From assembly GCA_041736705.1 (NCBI GenBank), contig JBGSTC010000019.1, positions 1-64,000 on the forward strand: a stretch of 64,000 nucleotides of DNA, given 5' to 3'. Position 1 is the first letter of the stretch. Each line of letters begins with the position of its first letter. Below are positions 1-8,643 of this stretch, piece after piece. The notes below the pieces were generated by a model. It was not told the DNA's origin and did no database searches. It worked only from the letters and a program-made list of their open reading frames with translations. The DNA comes from GWE2-51-13 sp041736705 (GTDB taxonomy: Bacteria; Bacillota_I; Bacilli_A; Erysipelotrichales; Erysipelotrichaceae). The position numbers and the translations under genes are program-made.

Positions 1-54
1 CGGATTTCCTTTTAATGCTTCGATTTCTTCCTGGGTGAATCTTACTTTTGCCAT
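1..54 (-). CDS. IS3-family transposase orfA, first 18 codons
   Basis: Only the N-terminus (MAKVRFTQEEIEALKGNP) is inside the window. The start is ATG at 54, preceded by an AAAAGAGG ribosome binding site at 62-69. The sequence resembles the opening of the helix-turn-helix orfA proteins of IS3-type elements, and it sits just inside an IS3-like terminal repeat. In this family OrfA provides DNA binding and OrfAB, made by frameshifting, is the transposase. Intactness cannot be judged from 18 codons. Confidence 0.6.
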   Translation of the reverse strand, partial: MAKVRFTQEEIEALKGNP

Positions 55-134
55 TTTTCATCCTCTTTTCTTAGTATAGTAAAACCCCATAGGGGAGTCA
101 CGTGTTTTATTTCGTGTCTACTCTATGGGGTACA
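1..134 (-). mobile_element. Left end of an IS3-family insertion sequence (partial)
   Basis: Read on the minus strand, the element starts at 134 with TGTACCCCATAGAGTAGACA, close to the usual IS150-group IS3 end (TGTA, then ACCCC and AGTTAGACA). The end is followed by an A/T-rich leader and a small ORF that begins at 54. Arms 84-92 (ACCCCATAG) and 123-131 (CTATGGGGT), with inner arms 99-102 and 113-116, can fold into a hairpin covering the terminus; such structures are known to limit transcription into ISs. The end lies 22 bp beyond the deoB stop. The other end, orfB and the target duplication are outside the window. Confidence 0.7.
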
Positions 135-155
135 GTTTAAAACCATGCCTTCGCT

Positions 156-1340
156 TTAGTTCAGATATGAAAGCAGCGAACTACCGACGGTCGGGAGCTC
201 GACGTTGAAGTTTTCCGCGACGGTGGCGCCTAGACTTGCAAAGGATTCGGTCAAAGGCAGCAAACCGCTTCCCTTAAGCGATTTGGCATAGGCGATGAAC
301 GGTACCATTTCACGGGTGTGATCGGTTCCTGGAGCCGTCGGGTCGTTGCCATGGTCCGCCGTCAGGATCAACAGGTCGTCTTCACGTAGAAGTTCGACAA
401 GTTGTCTCAATTGGACATCGAAGTGTTCCAAATCGCGTGCATAGCCGATCGGATCGCGTCTGTGACCCCAAAGGGCGTCGAAATCCACGAGATTGACGAA
501 ACATAATCCATGAAAGTCCGTTTTAGCGATTTCAATCGTCTTTTCCATGCCATCCGCGTTGCTTTTGCTTTTCACGGCTTGGGTGATGCCTTCGCCATCG
601 AAGATATCCTTGATCTTGCCGACCGACCATACTTCATATCCGCCGGATTTAAGGCGATCCAACACCGTGGGTGCGAATGGTTTCAGCGCATAGTCATGAC
701 GGTTGGGAGTGCGTTTGAACTCCCCTACCCTATTCCCCAGAAACGGACGGGCGATGATCCTTCCGACTTTCCACTCCGGTTTCATCGTTAATTCCCGTGC
801 GATTTCGCAACAGCGGTAAAGTTCCTGTAATCCGAAGGTTTCTTCATGGGCGGCGATCTGCAACACGGAGTCGGCGGAGGTATAAACGATCATTTCACCG
901 GTTTTCATATGTCGTTCGGCGAGTTCATCGAGGATTTCCGTACCGCTGGCGGCTTTGTTGCCGATGATCTTGTGTCCCGTACGATCTTCAAGTTCTTTTA
1001 TCAGATCCTCCGGGAAACCGTGGTCCGTGAAGGTGACGAAAGGTTGGTCGACGCGAAGACCCATGATTTCCCAATGTCCGGTCATCGTATCCTTACCAAG
1101 ACTGATTTCCTGCATTTTTCCATAACAACCGCTGGGGTTCGAAACGGGATCGACCCCTTGGATCCGATGAAGATTACCTAGTCCCATGGCTTTCATCGTC
1201 GGAAGATGCAGTCCGCCGACCGACGTGGCGATATGGCCGATGGTGTCGGCGCCTTCATCGTTGTATTTGGCGGCGTCCGGCATCGCTCCGATTCCCACCG
1301 AGTCCATGACGATTGTGAATATGCGTGGATAACGACTCAT
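156..1340 (-). CDS. deoB: Phosphopentomutase
   Basis: Interconverts (deoxy)ribose 1-phosphate and 5-phosphate, linking nucleoside salvage to central metabolism in the cytosol. The 394-residue protein has full family length. It carries the alkaline-phosphatase-superfamily metal site: D13 in VMDSVGIG, the phosphorylated threonine T85 in GKDTMTGHW, and the C-terminal metal-binding stretch ADHGNDPTAPGTDHTRE. An AAGGAG ribosome binding site lies 7 bases before the ATG. The start overlaps the xerD stop by 4 bases (ATGA), so it is the last gene of the nusB operon; xerD-deoB adjacency is also found in Bacillus. No terminator is visible before the IS end. Confidence 0.97.
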   Translation of the reverse strand: MSRYPRIFTIVMDSVGIGAMPDAAKYNDEGADTIGHIATSVGGLHLPTMKAMGLGNLHRIQGVDPVSNPSGCYGKMQEISLGKDTMTGHWEIMGLRVDQPFVTFTDHGFPEDLIKELEDRTGHKIIGNKAASGTEILDELAERHMKTGEMIVYTSADSVLQIAAHEETFGLQELYRCCEIARELTMKPEWKVGRIIARPFLGNRVGEFKRTPNRHDYALKPFAPTVLDRLKSGGYEVWSVGKIKDIFDGEGITQAVKSKSNADGMEKTIEIAKTDFHGLCFVNLVDFDALWGHRRDPIGYARDLEHFDVQLRQLVELLREDDLLILTADHGNDPTAPGTDHTREMVPFIAYAKSLKGSGLLPLTESFASLGATVAENFNVELPTVGSSLLSYLN

Positions 1341-2239
1341 TTTGATTCTCCTTGTTTCTTGTTTGCGGGATGGAACGCGTCGTAGGCTTGATGCAGCCGT
1401 TTGCTTTCCACATGCGTGTAGATCTGCGTGGTCGAAATGTCGGAATGCCCCAACAGTTCCTGAACGACCCTGAGGTCGGCACCGCCGGCCAACAATTCGG
1501 TCGCGAAACTATGACGTAGTTTATGCGGTGAGACCGAGGATTCGATCCCCGCGTCCCTGCATCTCGATTTTACCACAGTATAGATGTACTGACGACTGAC
1601 TTGCTTGCCTCTTCGGGTGATGAAGACATGTTGGTTTTTACCTTTTAGCCATAAAGGCCGTACGGTATCGATGTATTTCTTGAGATTGACCAACGTCGCG
1701 GGGGCGATCATGACGACCCTCTCTTTATTCCCTTTGCCGACGATCCGGATAAAACCTTCGTTGAGGTAAAGTTGGGTGAACGTCAGATACGTAGCTTCGC
1801 TTACCCGAAGCCCGGTCGCGTAAAGCAAGTCCACGATGGCGGTATGGAAGATTTCCTTGGGGTCGTCGCTTTCGACGATGAGTTTCGATACATCGTCCGC
1901 GCTAAGAAACACGGGAAGTTTCGTCTGTTTCTTCGGACTGGCCAAGCGATCGGTGGGATCGTTGTATTGATCCTTCGATTCACCCAGAAAAGCATGGAAA
2001 CCGCGAAGGGTCGAATGCAGTCGTAGGATGCTTGCGTTGGCATGATGTTCGCAAAACTCTTCTAAAAAGGCATCGATTTGTTCAATCTGCACACTCAAAG
2101 GATCGTCTATCCCGTGGTCACTCATCCATTTCGAATAAAGAGCGAGATCGTTGAGGTAGGAATCGACGGTTTTGTCACGCGATCGGCGGATGAAACGCAG
2201 ATGATGCTTATATTCCGCGAGGGTATCGGTCCAGTTCAT
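1337..2239 (-). CDS. xerD: Tyrosine recombinase XerD
   Basis: Resolves chromosome dimers at dif sites together with XerC. The 300 residues comprise an N-terminal SAM-like core-binding domain (about 1-90) and a catalytic domain. All catalytic residues are present: R145 (TGLRVSEA), K169 (GKGNKER), H239 and R242 (HKLRHSF), H265 (LGHSDIST) and nucleophile Y274 (IYTHV). The gene overlaps dinB upstream and deoB downstream by 4 bases each. A good AAGGAGG site precedes the ATG. XerC/XerD assignment rests on gene order next to deoB and on overall length; other integrases of this family look similar. Confidence 0.9.
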   Translation of the reverse strand: MNWTDTLAEYKHHLRFIRRSRDKTVDSYLNDLALYSKWMSDHGIDDPLSVQIEQIDAFLEEFCEHHANASILRLHSTLRGFHAFLGESKDQYNDPTDRLASPKKQTKLPVFLSADDVSKLIVESDDPKEIFHTAIVDLLYATGLRVSEATYLTFTQLYLNEGFIRIVGKGNKERVVMIAPATLVNLKKYIDTVRPLWLKGKNQHVFITRRGKQVSRQYIYTVVKSRCRDAGIESSVSPHKLRHSFATELLAGGADLRVVQELLGHSDISTTQIYTHVESKRLHQAYDAFHPANKKQGESK

Positions 2240-3315
2240 GACGTCCCTCCTTCTTGAAACAAGTTGATTTGAATCGGATCTTCATCGCTTTCCCGAAGTT
2301 GGTTGGCGCTTATCCCCAAAAGACGGATGCTATCTTCCGTTTCGATTTCATCGAACAACAGCATGGCGACCTGGAAAATCTCGTCTTTCGTTCGGACGGG
2401 TTGGTCGGTTCGACGGCTTCGCGAGAACGTGGTGAAATCGGGGTAACGCACGGTGATCGCGATGCTGCGCGAGGATTTATTGGCTTCCGACAGACGTTCT
2501 TCGCATTCCTGGGCGAGTTTCAGGAAAACCTCCCGGACTTCTTCGTAGGATTGGATATCCTGGTTGAGCGTCGTCGAGGTACTGACGGATTTCAGTTCGG
2601 TCCGCTGCTCGAGCGGACGGTCGTCGATCCCGCGGGCTAGGTTCACATACTCGTCGCGCAGGTTGACCAGGACGGTACGCAGTTTGTCGCCGTCGGTGAA
2701 GTTCGCAAGGTCGCCGATCGTATGGATGCCCAGTTCATGCAGTTTCGGCGCGGTTTTCTTCCCGATCCCGTGCATCTCGTCGATCGGAAGCGGCCAAAGT
2801 TTGACCGGTACTTCTTCCTTCCGTATGACCACGATGCCCATCGGCTTACGAAGCCCGCTGGCCATCTTGGCGAGGAATTTATTTTCGGCGATTCCTATAC
2901 TGCATTTCAGTTTAACTTCGTCCAGCAGCCTCTTTTGAAGCCGTAGAGCCAAATCTAGCGGATATTCCTCATCGTTGGCGGCTTGGGTCAGATCCACATA
3001 GGCTTCATCGATCGACGCTTGTTCGATCTGGTCGCTAAACGATCGTAGAAACGCGATGAACCGTTGCGAATAGTCTTCATAAAGTTCGAAATGACCCTCC
3101 ACGATGACCAACTCTTGACAAAGACGGACCGCTTCCCCTACCGACATCGCCGAATGGATCCCGAAGCTGCGCGCTTCATAGGAAGCGGTCGATACGACGC
3201 TGCGCCGGCTGTGTCCGCTGACGACCAAGGGTTTACCCCTTAAGGAAGGATCACGCAGGATTTCGACTTCCGCGAAAAAAGCGTTCAAGTCGATGTGGAA
3301 AATCCAACGGTTCAT
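2236..3315 (-). CDS. dinB: DNA polymerase IV (Y family)
   Basis: Error-prone lesion-bypass polymerase. The 359 residues show palm motifs FHIDLNAFFAEVE (metal ligand D9) and SIDEAYVDL (D103, E104), the helix-hairpin-helix segment MHGIGKKTAPKLHELGI, and a little-finger domain. The C-terminus ends ...DPIQINLFQEG, with QINLF resembling a beta-clamp-binding motif (QLxLF type). Its start overlaps the recN stop by 4 bases with no strong ribosome binding site, so translation is probably coupled to recN. Confidence 0.95.
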   Translation of the reverse strand: MNRWIFHIDLNAFFAEVEILRDPSLRGKPLVVSGHSRRSVVSTASYEARSFGIHSAMSVGEAVRLCQELVIVEGHFELYEDYSQRFIAFLRSFSDQIEQASIDEAYVDLTQAANDEEYPLDLALRLQKRLLDEVKLKCSIGIAENKFLAKMASGLRKPMGIVVIRKEEVPVKLWPLPIDEMHGIGKKTAPKLHELGIHTIGDLANFTDGDKLRTVLVNLRDEYVNLARGIDDRPLEQRTELKSVSTSTTLNQDIQSYEEVREVFLKLAQECEERLSEANKSSRSIAITVRYPDFTTFSRSRRTDQPVRTKDEIFQVAMLLFDEIETEDSIRLLGISANQLRESDEDPIQINLFQEGGTS

Positions 3316-4973
3316 GGATTCGCGATCCGCTCTTGGTGATGCTGGAGTAATTCACGCGCGGCTTGACGCGCCGTTTCGCTCATGGTGCCGCTGGCGATCG
3401 CCGCCAACGCGTCGATCCGACCCTCCATGTCCAATCGGGTGATCAGGGTATGGGTGCGTTGGGCATCGCTATTTTTTGCGACCAGGTAATGGGCATCCCC
3501 GCAGGCCGCGACTTGTCCGAGATGGGTGACGGAGAATACCTGCGCGGTTTTCGAGAGGTCATGCATCTTGATTCCGATCGCCGAGGCGACCCGGCCGGAG
3601 ACCCCGCTGTCGATTTCATCGAAAATGACGGTCTCGATGCCTTGAAGACGGGAGAAAATTACTTTCAACCCCAACATCAAACGCGACAATTCCCCACCGC
3701 TGGCCACCTTTATTAAAGGTTTGGGGTCTTCCCCTTTGTTCATGGAGACAAGGAATTCGACGTTGTCGATCCCGTAGGGCGAAGGGTTCGCCTCGCTCAG
3801 GATGATTTGGAATTCGGCATTGGTCAACGACAGGCTATCAAGCTGTTTCTTGATGTCGACGCAGAGTTTACGCGCATCGGTCGTACGGGCTTCGCGTAAC
3901 ATCGAAGCCTGTTCTAGAAACGCGAGTTTCGCCTCGTCGATTTGCTTCTGCAGACGGTCCAAGACTTCCGCCCTGTTCTCAATACGGTCGATTTTTTGCT
4001 GGAACTCGATCTTCCGATCGAGGATATCCGCGATCTTCTTTCCGTATTTCCGTTTCAGTTTAGTGATCAGGAATAATCGGTCCTGGATACGATTCAGTTC
4101 GCCCTCGTCGAAATAAAGACGGCCGTGGATTTCCTTCAACGTTTCGGATTTGTCCTGCAAAGCATAGTAAATTTCATCGAGATCCTTGGAAATCGCTTGG
4201 ACTTCCTCCATCTCTTTAATCCCTTCGACCAGCTTCTGGACTTCATAGAACTTCGTCAGGATCCCTCCGTCGTCTTCCAGGTATTCGATCGCCGAATTCA
4301 AACGGCTGGAAATCTTTTCAAACGCCATCATCGTCTTTTGTTGGGTTTCCAATGCTTCATCTTCACCGATCTTCAGGTCCGCCCCGTCGATTTCATCGAT
4401 TTGATAACGCAAAAAACCCAGGTCGTCCGGATTCAGGCTGGTTTGGGAAAGTTCCTCATATTCTTTTTGGAGTCGGTCGTAGGCTTTATAGGTAGCCGCC
4501 GTCGATGCTGTCAATTCGTCATGGCGACCGAATTGATCCAGTAAAGTACGGTGGTATTTGACGTTCAGGAGATACTGGGTGTCGTGTTGGGAGTGGATGT
4601 CGACCATCGCGGGTCCGAGTTCGCGCAGGAAAGAAACGGGGACGATGCGTCCGTTACAACGGTTGACGCTCTTCCCTTCCAGGGTCAGCTCGCGTGAGAT
4701 GACCGTTACCTCGTCATCGGAGAATCCGTTGTCGTCGAGGATTTTGCGCGCGATGTCGCTACGGATCTCAAACGCACCCTCCACGATCATTTTGTCGGCG
4801 GATTTGCGGATGGTGTCGATTGTCAGCCGATCCCCGCAAAGCAGGCCGATGGCATCGATCAGGATCGATTTTCCCGCTCCCGTTTCCCCGGTGAACACGC
4901 TGAAACCTTCCGTGAAATCAAGGTTCGCTTCATCGATTAAAACAAAGTTCTTCAGATATAACGATCGTAGCAT
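3312..4973 (-). CDS. recN: DNA repair protein RecN
   Basis: SMC-like ATPase acting early in double-strand-break repair. The 553 residues have Walker A GETGAGKS at 29-36, a long central coiled-coil region (about 150-380) and a C-terminal ABC signature and Walker B region (KVASGGELSRLMLG, then ETVIFDEIDSGVSGRVA). Length matches the family. It lies 12 bp downstream of tlyA with its own AAGGGGG site. In Bacillus, argR/ahrC lies between tlyA and recN; here there is no gene between them. Confidence 0.97.
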   Translation of the reverse strand: MLRSLYLKNFVLIDEANLDFTEGFSVFTGETGAGKSILIDAIGLLCGDRLTIDTIRKSADKMIVEGAFEIRSDIARKILDDNGFSDDEVTVISRELTLEGKSVNRCNGRIVPVSFLRELGPAMVDIHSQHDTQYLLNVKYHRTLLDQFGRHDELTASTAATYKAYDRLQKEYEELSQTSLNPDDLGFLRYQIDEIDGADLKIGEDEALETQQKTMMAFEKISSRLNSAIEYLEDDGGILTKFYEVQKLVEGIKEMEEVQAISKDLDEIYYALQDKSETLKEIHGRLYFDEGELNRIQDRLFLITKLKRKYGKKIADILDRKIEFQQKIDRIENRAEVLDRLQKQIDEAKLAFLEQASMLREARTTDARKLCVDIKKQLDSLSLTNAEFQIILSEANPSPYGIDNVEFLVSMNKGEDPKPLIKVASGGELSRLMLGLKVIFSRLQGIETVIFDEIDSGVSGRVASAIGIKMHDLSKTAQVFSVTHLGQVAACGDAHYLVAKNSDAQRTHTLITRLDMEGRIDALAAIASGTMSETARQAARELLQHHQERIANP

Positions 4974-4985
4974 GCGTCGACCCCC

Positions 4986-5717
4986 TTAACTGATCTCCGT
5001 TTTCTCAAATACGACAAAATATTCGATATTCCCTTCTTTTCCTTTAAATCCGCAAGGGAAAAGGGACTTGATCTTGCATCCGTAGTCTTTCAGGAAAGCA
5101 CGGTATTCGTCCAGCATCGCATCGACCGCGCGTTGGTTCTTGACGATGCCCCGGTCGTTGACGTTGGCTTGACCGACTTCAAACTGTGGCTTGATGAGGA
5201 CGTAGGCAAATAACGGTGCTTTTAGGACGGGTAATAGTGCGGCGAGGATTTTACGCCCCGAGATGAAGGAGACATCCATCAAAAGGATGTCGAAATGGCG
5301 GCTTAAGGGATTCATGGCCAATTCGCGCGCATCGGTGTTTTCCATCGAGGTTACGCGCGGGTCGTCGCGCAGGCTTTCTTCAAGCTGGTCGCTGCCCACG
5401 TCGACCGCGACCACATGCTTGGCGCCTCTCTGCAGTGCGACTTGCGTGAACCCGCCGGTCGATGCCCCCAGATCCAAAACGTTTTTATCGGTGAAATCAT
5501 GATCGACTTCCGCGATCGCCATAGCCAGCTTGTTGCCGGAACGGGCGACGTATTTCATTTCATCCGACGTACTGACGACATCGGTTTCCGACACGTCATG
5601 GGAAGGTTTGGCGATGATCTGTCCGTTGATGAGGATCAATCCTTGTTTAATGGCTTCCTGGGCTCGATTGCGGGTCGGATAAACCCCTTTGTCGACCAGA
5701 TAGAGATCAATCCGCAT
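4986..5717 (-). CDS. tlyA: TlyA-family rRNA 2'-O-methyltransferase
   Basis: Predicted S4-domain RNA methyltransferase (FtsJ/RrmJ fold); characterised TlyA enzymes 2'-O-methylate cytidines in 16S and 23S rRNA. The 243 residues have an S4 RNA-binding domain at about 1-60 (RIDLYLVDKGVYPTRNRAQE), the SAM site VLDLGASTGGFTQVAL, and the motif LLMDVSFIS. Its start overlaps the dxs stop by 11 bases, as in the dxs-tlyA pair of Bacillota. Whether this lineage modifies one or both subunits cannot be read from sequence. Confidence 0.9.
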   Translation of the reverse strand: MRIDLYLVDKGVYPTRNRAQEAIKQGLILINGQIIAKPSHDVSETDVVSTSDEMKYVARSGNKLAMAIAEVDHDFTDKNVLDLGASTGGFTQVALQRGAKHVVAVDVGSDQLEESLRDDPRVTSMENTDARELAMNPLSRHFDILLMDVSFISGRKILAALLPVLKAPLFAYVLIKPQFEVGQANVNDRGIVKNQRAVDAMLDEYRAFLKDYGCKIKSLFPCGFKGKEGNIEYFVVFEKTEIS

Positions 5718-7578
5718 GGTTGCCTAGGATCGAAACGATCCGATTGAACAGCGTCGTGATGTCGATCTTGGAATCTTTACGCAGTTGTGGGACGGATCCG
5801 TGTTCCACAAACTTGTCTTCAAGTCCGATGCGATGGAGATTCATCGTGATATTGTTGTCGCAGGTCCATTCCAGGATCGCCGAGGACAAGCCCCCCGCCA
5901 ACATGTCGGTTTCATAGACGATGACCGGTTTCATCAGCGATGCGATCGCTTGAAGCATGTGTTGGTCCAACGGTTTGAAGAAACGCGCGTTGACGGTCGC
6001 GATGTTGAGTTGGTTGATATCGGCTTTTTGAATGATTTTGTCCACGTCGGGTCCATAGGCGATGACGATCAAATCGGCTTGATCCAAAGGTTTGGACGAG
6101 GTCCATGAGCCGATTTCGATTGATTGATAGGTTTCGACTTCCTGAAAGAACGCGTTCCCGCGCGGATAACGGATGCCGATCGGGTGTTTTTGGTTAAACG
6201 CGGTATAAAGCAGATGTTGTGCTTCCGTCGCGTCTTTGGGTTGACAAAGGATCAGGTTGGGGATGGGGCGTAAGATCCCGACATCGAAGACGCCATGGTG
6301 CGTGGCTCCGTCTTCGCCGACCAATCCGCTACGGTCGATCCCTAAAACCACCGGCAGGTCCATCCGGGCGATATCGTGGTTGATTTGATCGTAGGATCGC
6401 TGTAAAAAGGTCGAATAGATCGAGAGGAACGGCTTGTATCCGGCCAAGGCCAGACCGGCCGCATAGGTCGCCGCATGTTCTTCCGCGATCCCGCAGTCGA
6501 AACTGCGTGTCGGGAAAAGTGCGAAGTACTTTTCCAGTTTGCTTCCCTGCATCATCGCAGGGGTGATCGCCAGGATCTTCTCGTCTTTTTTACTCAGACG
6601 GATCAAGGTTTCGGAAACGACCTGCGACCAAGGCAAATGACCGGCAGGCAGTTGGTTGATGTTGGTTCCGGTATCGGGGTCGAACTGGTTGACGCCGTGC
6701 CAGGTTCCGTTGAGATCGTTCTCGGAGTGCGGATAACCCTTCCCTTTCACGGTCAATACATGGACCAAGACCGGACCTTCGTGCTTTTTCGCGGTGTTCA
6801 GGATGCGGATCAGTTGTTTGAAGTCATGTCCGTCGACCGGACCGAGGTATTCGATGCCGAGTTCGCCGAAAATCGACGAATCGACGATGCTTTTCTTCAA
6901 GGTATCTTTCATCTTCTGTAAGCCGCCCAACACGGATGTGCCGACCGGATTGCTTTTGAGGATTTCCTTCACATCGTGTTTGATGTGGTTGTAGGAGTTG
7001 CTGGTCCGCAGTTTCGCCAGGGATTTGGTCAGCGCCCCCACGTTCTGCGAGATCGACATGGCGTTGTCGTTGAGAATGATCACCAGGTTGCGCTGTTCGT
7101 CGCCGATCTGGTTCAAAGCTTCGTAAACCATCCCGTTGTTCATCGAGCCGTCGCCGATGATGCAGACGACCTGGTGGTTTTCAGCGTTCAAGTCGCGTGC
7201 GGTCGCATAGCCCAAAGCGGCGGACAGCGAGGTCCCCGCATGTCCGGCTTCCCAGACGTCATGTTCGCTTTCGGACATTTTTTGGAAACCGCACAGTCCA
7301 TCCCATTGCCGCATCGTATCGAAACGTCCGGAGCGGCCGGTCAGGATCTTATGCACATAGCTCTGATGACCGACGTCGAAGATGAGTTTGTCCTTCGGGG
7401 AATCGAACACCGCGTGGAGCGCGATCGTCAGTTCGACGACGCCCAGATTGCTGGAGAGATGCCCACCGGTCTTCGAGACGCTGTCGATCAAAAAACTGCG
7501 GATTTCGGCCGCCAGCATGTTCATTTGTTTAACGGACAGTTTTTTTAGTATACCCGGTCCGTCGAGTTGCTCGATCAT
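5707..7578 (-). CDS. dxs: 1-deoxy-D-xylulose-5-phosphate synthase
   Basis: First enzyme of the MEP isoprenoid pathway: pyruvate plus glyceraldehyde 3-phosphate gives DXP, using thiamine diphosphate. The 623-residue protein has full length, with active-site histidines H40 (GGHLSSNLG) and H71 (VGHQSY), the TPP/Mg motif GDGSMNNG at 142-149, the catalytic glutamate region GIAEEHAATYAAGLA, and a C-terminal transketolase domain. An AGGAGG site precedes the ATG. Adjacent ispA uses the pathway product. Confidence 0.97.
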   Translation of the reverse strand: MIEQLDGPGILKKLSVKQMNMLAAEIRSFLIDSVSKTGGHLSSNLGVVELTIALHAVFDSPKDKLIFDVGHQSYVHKILTGRSGRFDTMRQWDGLCGFQKMSESEHDVWEAGHAGTSLSAALGYATARDLNAENHQVVCIIGDGSMNNGMVYEALNQIGDEQRNLVIILNDNAMSISQNVGALTKSLAKLRTSNSYNHIKHDVKEILKSNPVGTSVLGGLQKMKDTLKKSIVDSSIFGELGIEYLGPVDGHDFKQLIRILNTAKKHEGPVLVHVLTVKGKGYPHSENDLNGTWHGVNQFDPDTGTNINQLPAGHLPWSQVVSETLIRLSKKDEKILAITPAMMQGSKLEKYFALFPTRSFDCGIAEEHAATYAAGLALAGYKPFLSIYSTFLQRSYDQINHDIARMDLPVVLGIDRSGLVGEDGATHHGVFDVGILRPIPNLILCQPKDATEAQHLLYTAFNQKHPIGIRYPRGNAFFQEVETYQSIEIGSWTSSKPLDQADLIVIAYGPDVDKIIQKADINQLNIATVNARFFKPLDQHMLQAIASLMKPVIVYETDMLAGGLSSAILEWTCDNNITMNLHRIGLEDKFVEHGSVPQLRKDSKIDITTLFNRIVSILGNHAD

Positions 7579-7588
7579 ATCGTTCCTC

Positions 7589-8434
7589 CTAGTTCTGGCG
7601 ATTGATCAGTAGTTCAAGTAGTTTGCGTACTTCGCCGCTTTTCAACCCCAGGCTTGCGTAGGTGTCAAACGCAGTCTGATAGTATTTTTCACAGGTACGA
7701 TGGGCTTCATCCAGACCCAATAAGGAAACCACCGTGCTTTTATGGTTTACGAGGTCGCTGTTGGCGGTTTTCCCGAGTTCTTCGGTCGTTTTGGTGACAT
7801 CGAGGATATCGTCTTGGATTTGAAACGCGATTCCGGCGTTTTCCCCGATCGATGAAAAAACATCCAGTTCATCATATCGTCCGGCCAGGATCGCCGCCAT
7901 CTTCAGCGCGGCCGCTAGCAGTTTGCCGGTTTTATTGCGGTACATTTCGATCAATTCATCCACGTCGCCGACAGGATGGTCTTCAAACTCGATGTCCTTG
8001 GTCTGGCCCAGGACCATGCCTGCGCTTCCCGCCGCGATCGCGAGTTCGCGGACCAGCGCGACTTTATCGAGATTGGCATAGTTGCTTTTCGCAAGCACTT
8101 CAAACGCCAACGTCAATAATCCGTCGCCGGCTAAAATCGCGGTGGCTTCGTCGAACATTTTATGGCAAGTCAGACGTCCGCGACGGAAATCGTCGTTGTC
8201 CATCGCAGGTAGATCATCGTGGATGAGCGAATAGGAATGGACCATTTCCAATGCGGAAGCGGCGTCCAAGCCTAAAAGAGGATCGATTTCCAAATCCTTC
8301 AGACAGGAGAGTAAAAGCAAGGGGCGGATCCGTTTCCCGCCACCCAGTAGCGAATACCCCATCGCCTCTTTGATTCTGGATTCAGGGAGCGAATCAAGGC
8401 ATTCTTGCAGGGATTCTTCGATGAAGTGTTTCAT
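7589..8434 (-). CDS. ispA: Farnesyl diphosphate synthase (polyprenyl synthase)
   Basis: Condenses dimethylallyl/geranyl diphosphate with isopentenyl diphosphate, giving C15 precursor for undecaprenyl carrier and other lipids. It has the first aspartate-rich motif DDLPAMDNDD and the second QIQDDILD, plus GGGKRIRP, where the diphosphate binds. I chose the ATG at 8434 (281 residues) because the GGGG ribosome binding site is 7 bases upstream; the ATG at 8440 overlaps the xseB stop in an ATGA junction but has only 1 base of spacing. Short-chain specificity is inferred from size and context. Confidence 0.95.
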   Translation of the reverse strand: MKHFIEESLQECLDSLPESRIKEAMGYSLLGGGKRIRPLLLLSCLKDLEIDPLLGLDAASALEMVHSYSLIHDDLPAMDNDDFRRGRLTCHKMFDEATAILAGDGLLTLAFEVLAKSNYANLDKVALVRELAIAAGSAGMVLGQTKDIEFEDHPVGDVDELIEMYRNKTGKLLAAALKMAAILAGRYDELDVFSSIGENAGIAFQIQDDILDVTKTTEELGKTANSDLVNHKSTVVSLLGLDEAHRTCEKYYQTAFDTYASLGLKSGEVRKLLELLINRQN

Positions 8435-8436
8435 GT

Positions 8437-8643
8437 TCATTCCCCTTTCGCGTTGTAATGTTCCATCAATTCACGGACTTTACCTTCGAAGTTCTTCAGT
8501 TGGCCGTCGCATTCTTTCACCAGACGCAATCCTTCTTCAAACAAGACCAAGGACTCGTCCAGGGTTATGTCGTTGCGTTCAAGCGATCCGATGATCGTAT
8601 TCAAACGGTTCATCGCGACTTCGAAGCTTTGTTTCTCACTCAT
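8437..8643 (-). CDS. xseB: Exodeoxyribonuclease VII small subunit
   Basis: Small helical partner of XseA in the single-strand exonuclease ExoVII. The 68 residues begin MSEKQSFEVAMNRLNTIIGS and include the family-typical LEEGLRLVKEC-like stretch (LFEEGLRLVKECDGQL). An in-frame start 42 bases upstream exists, but AAGGAGAT at a proper distance before the ATG at 8643 fixes this start. It overlaps xseA by 8 bases, consistent with coupled synthesis of the two subunits. Confidence 0.95.
   Translation of the reverse strand: MSEKQSFEVAMNRLNTIIGSLERNDITLDESLVLFEEGLRLVKECDGQLKNFEGKVRELMEHYNAKGE

Noticed and set aside
156..1340. Possible use of UGA as tryptophan, as in Mollicutes.
   Set aside because: TGA acts as the stop of xerD, dinB, xseB and other genes in conserved 4-base overlaps, and tryptophan is encoded by TGG in the conserved proteins.
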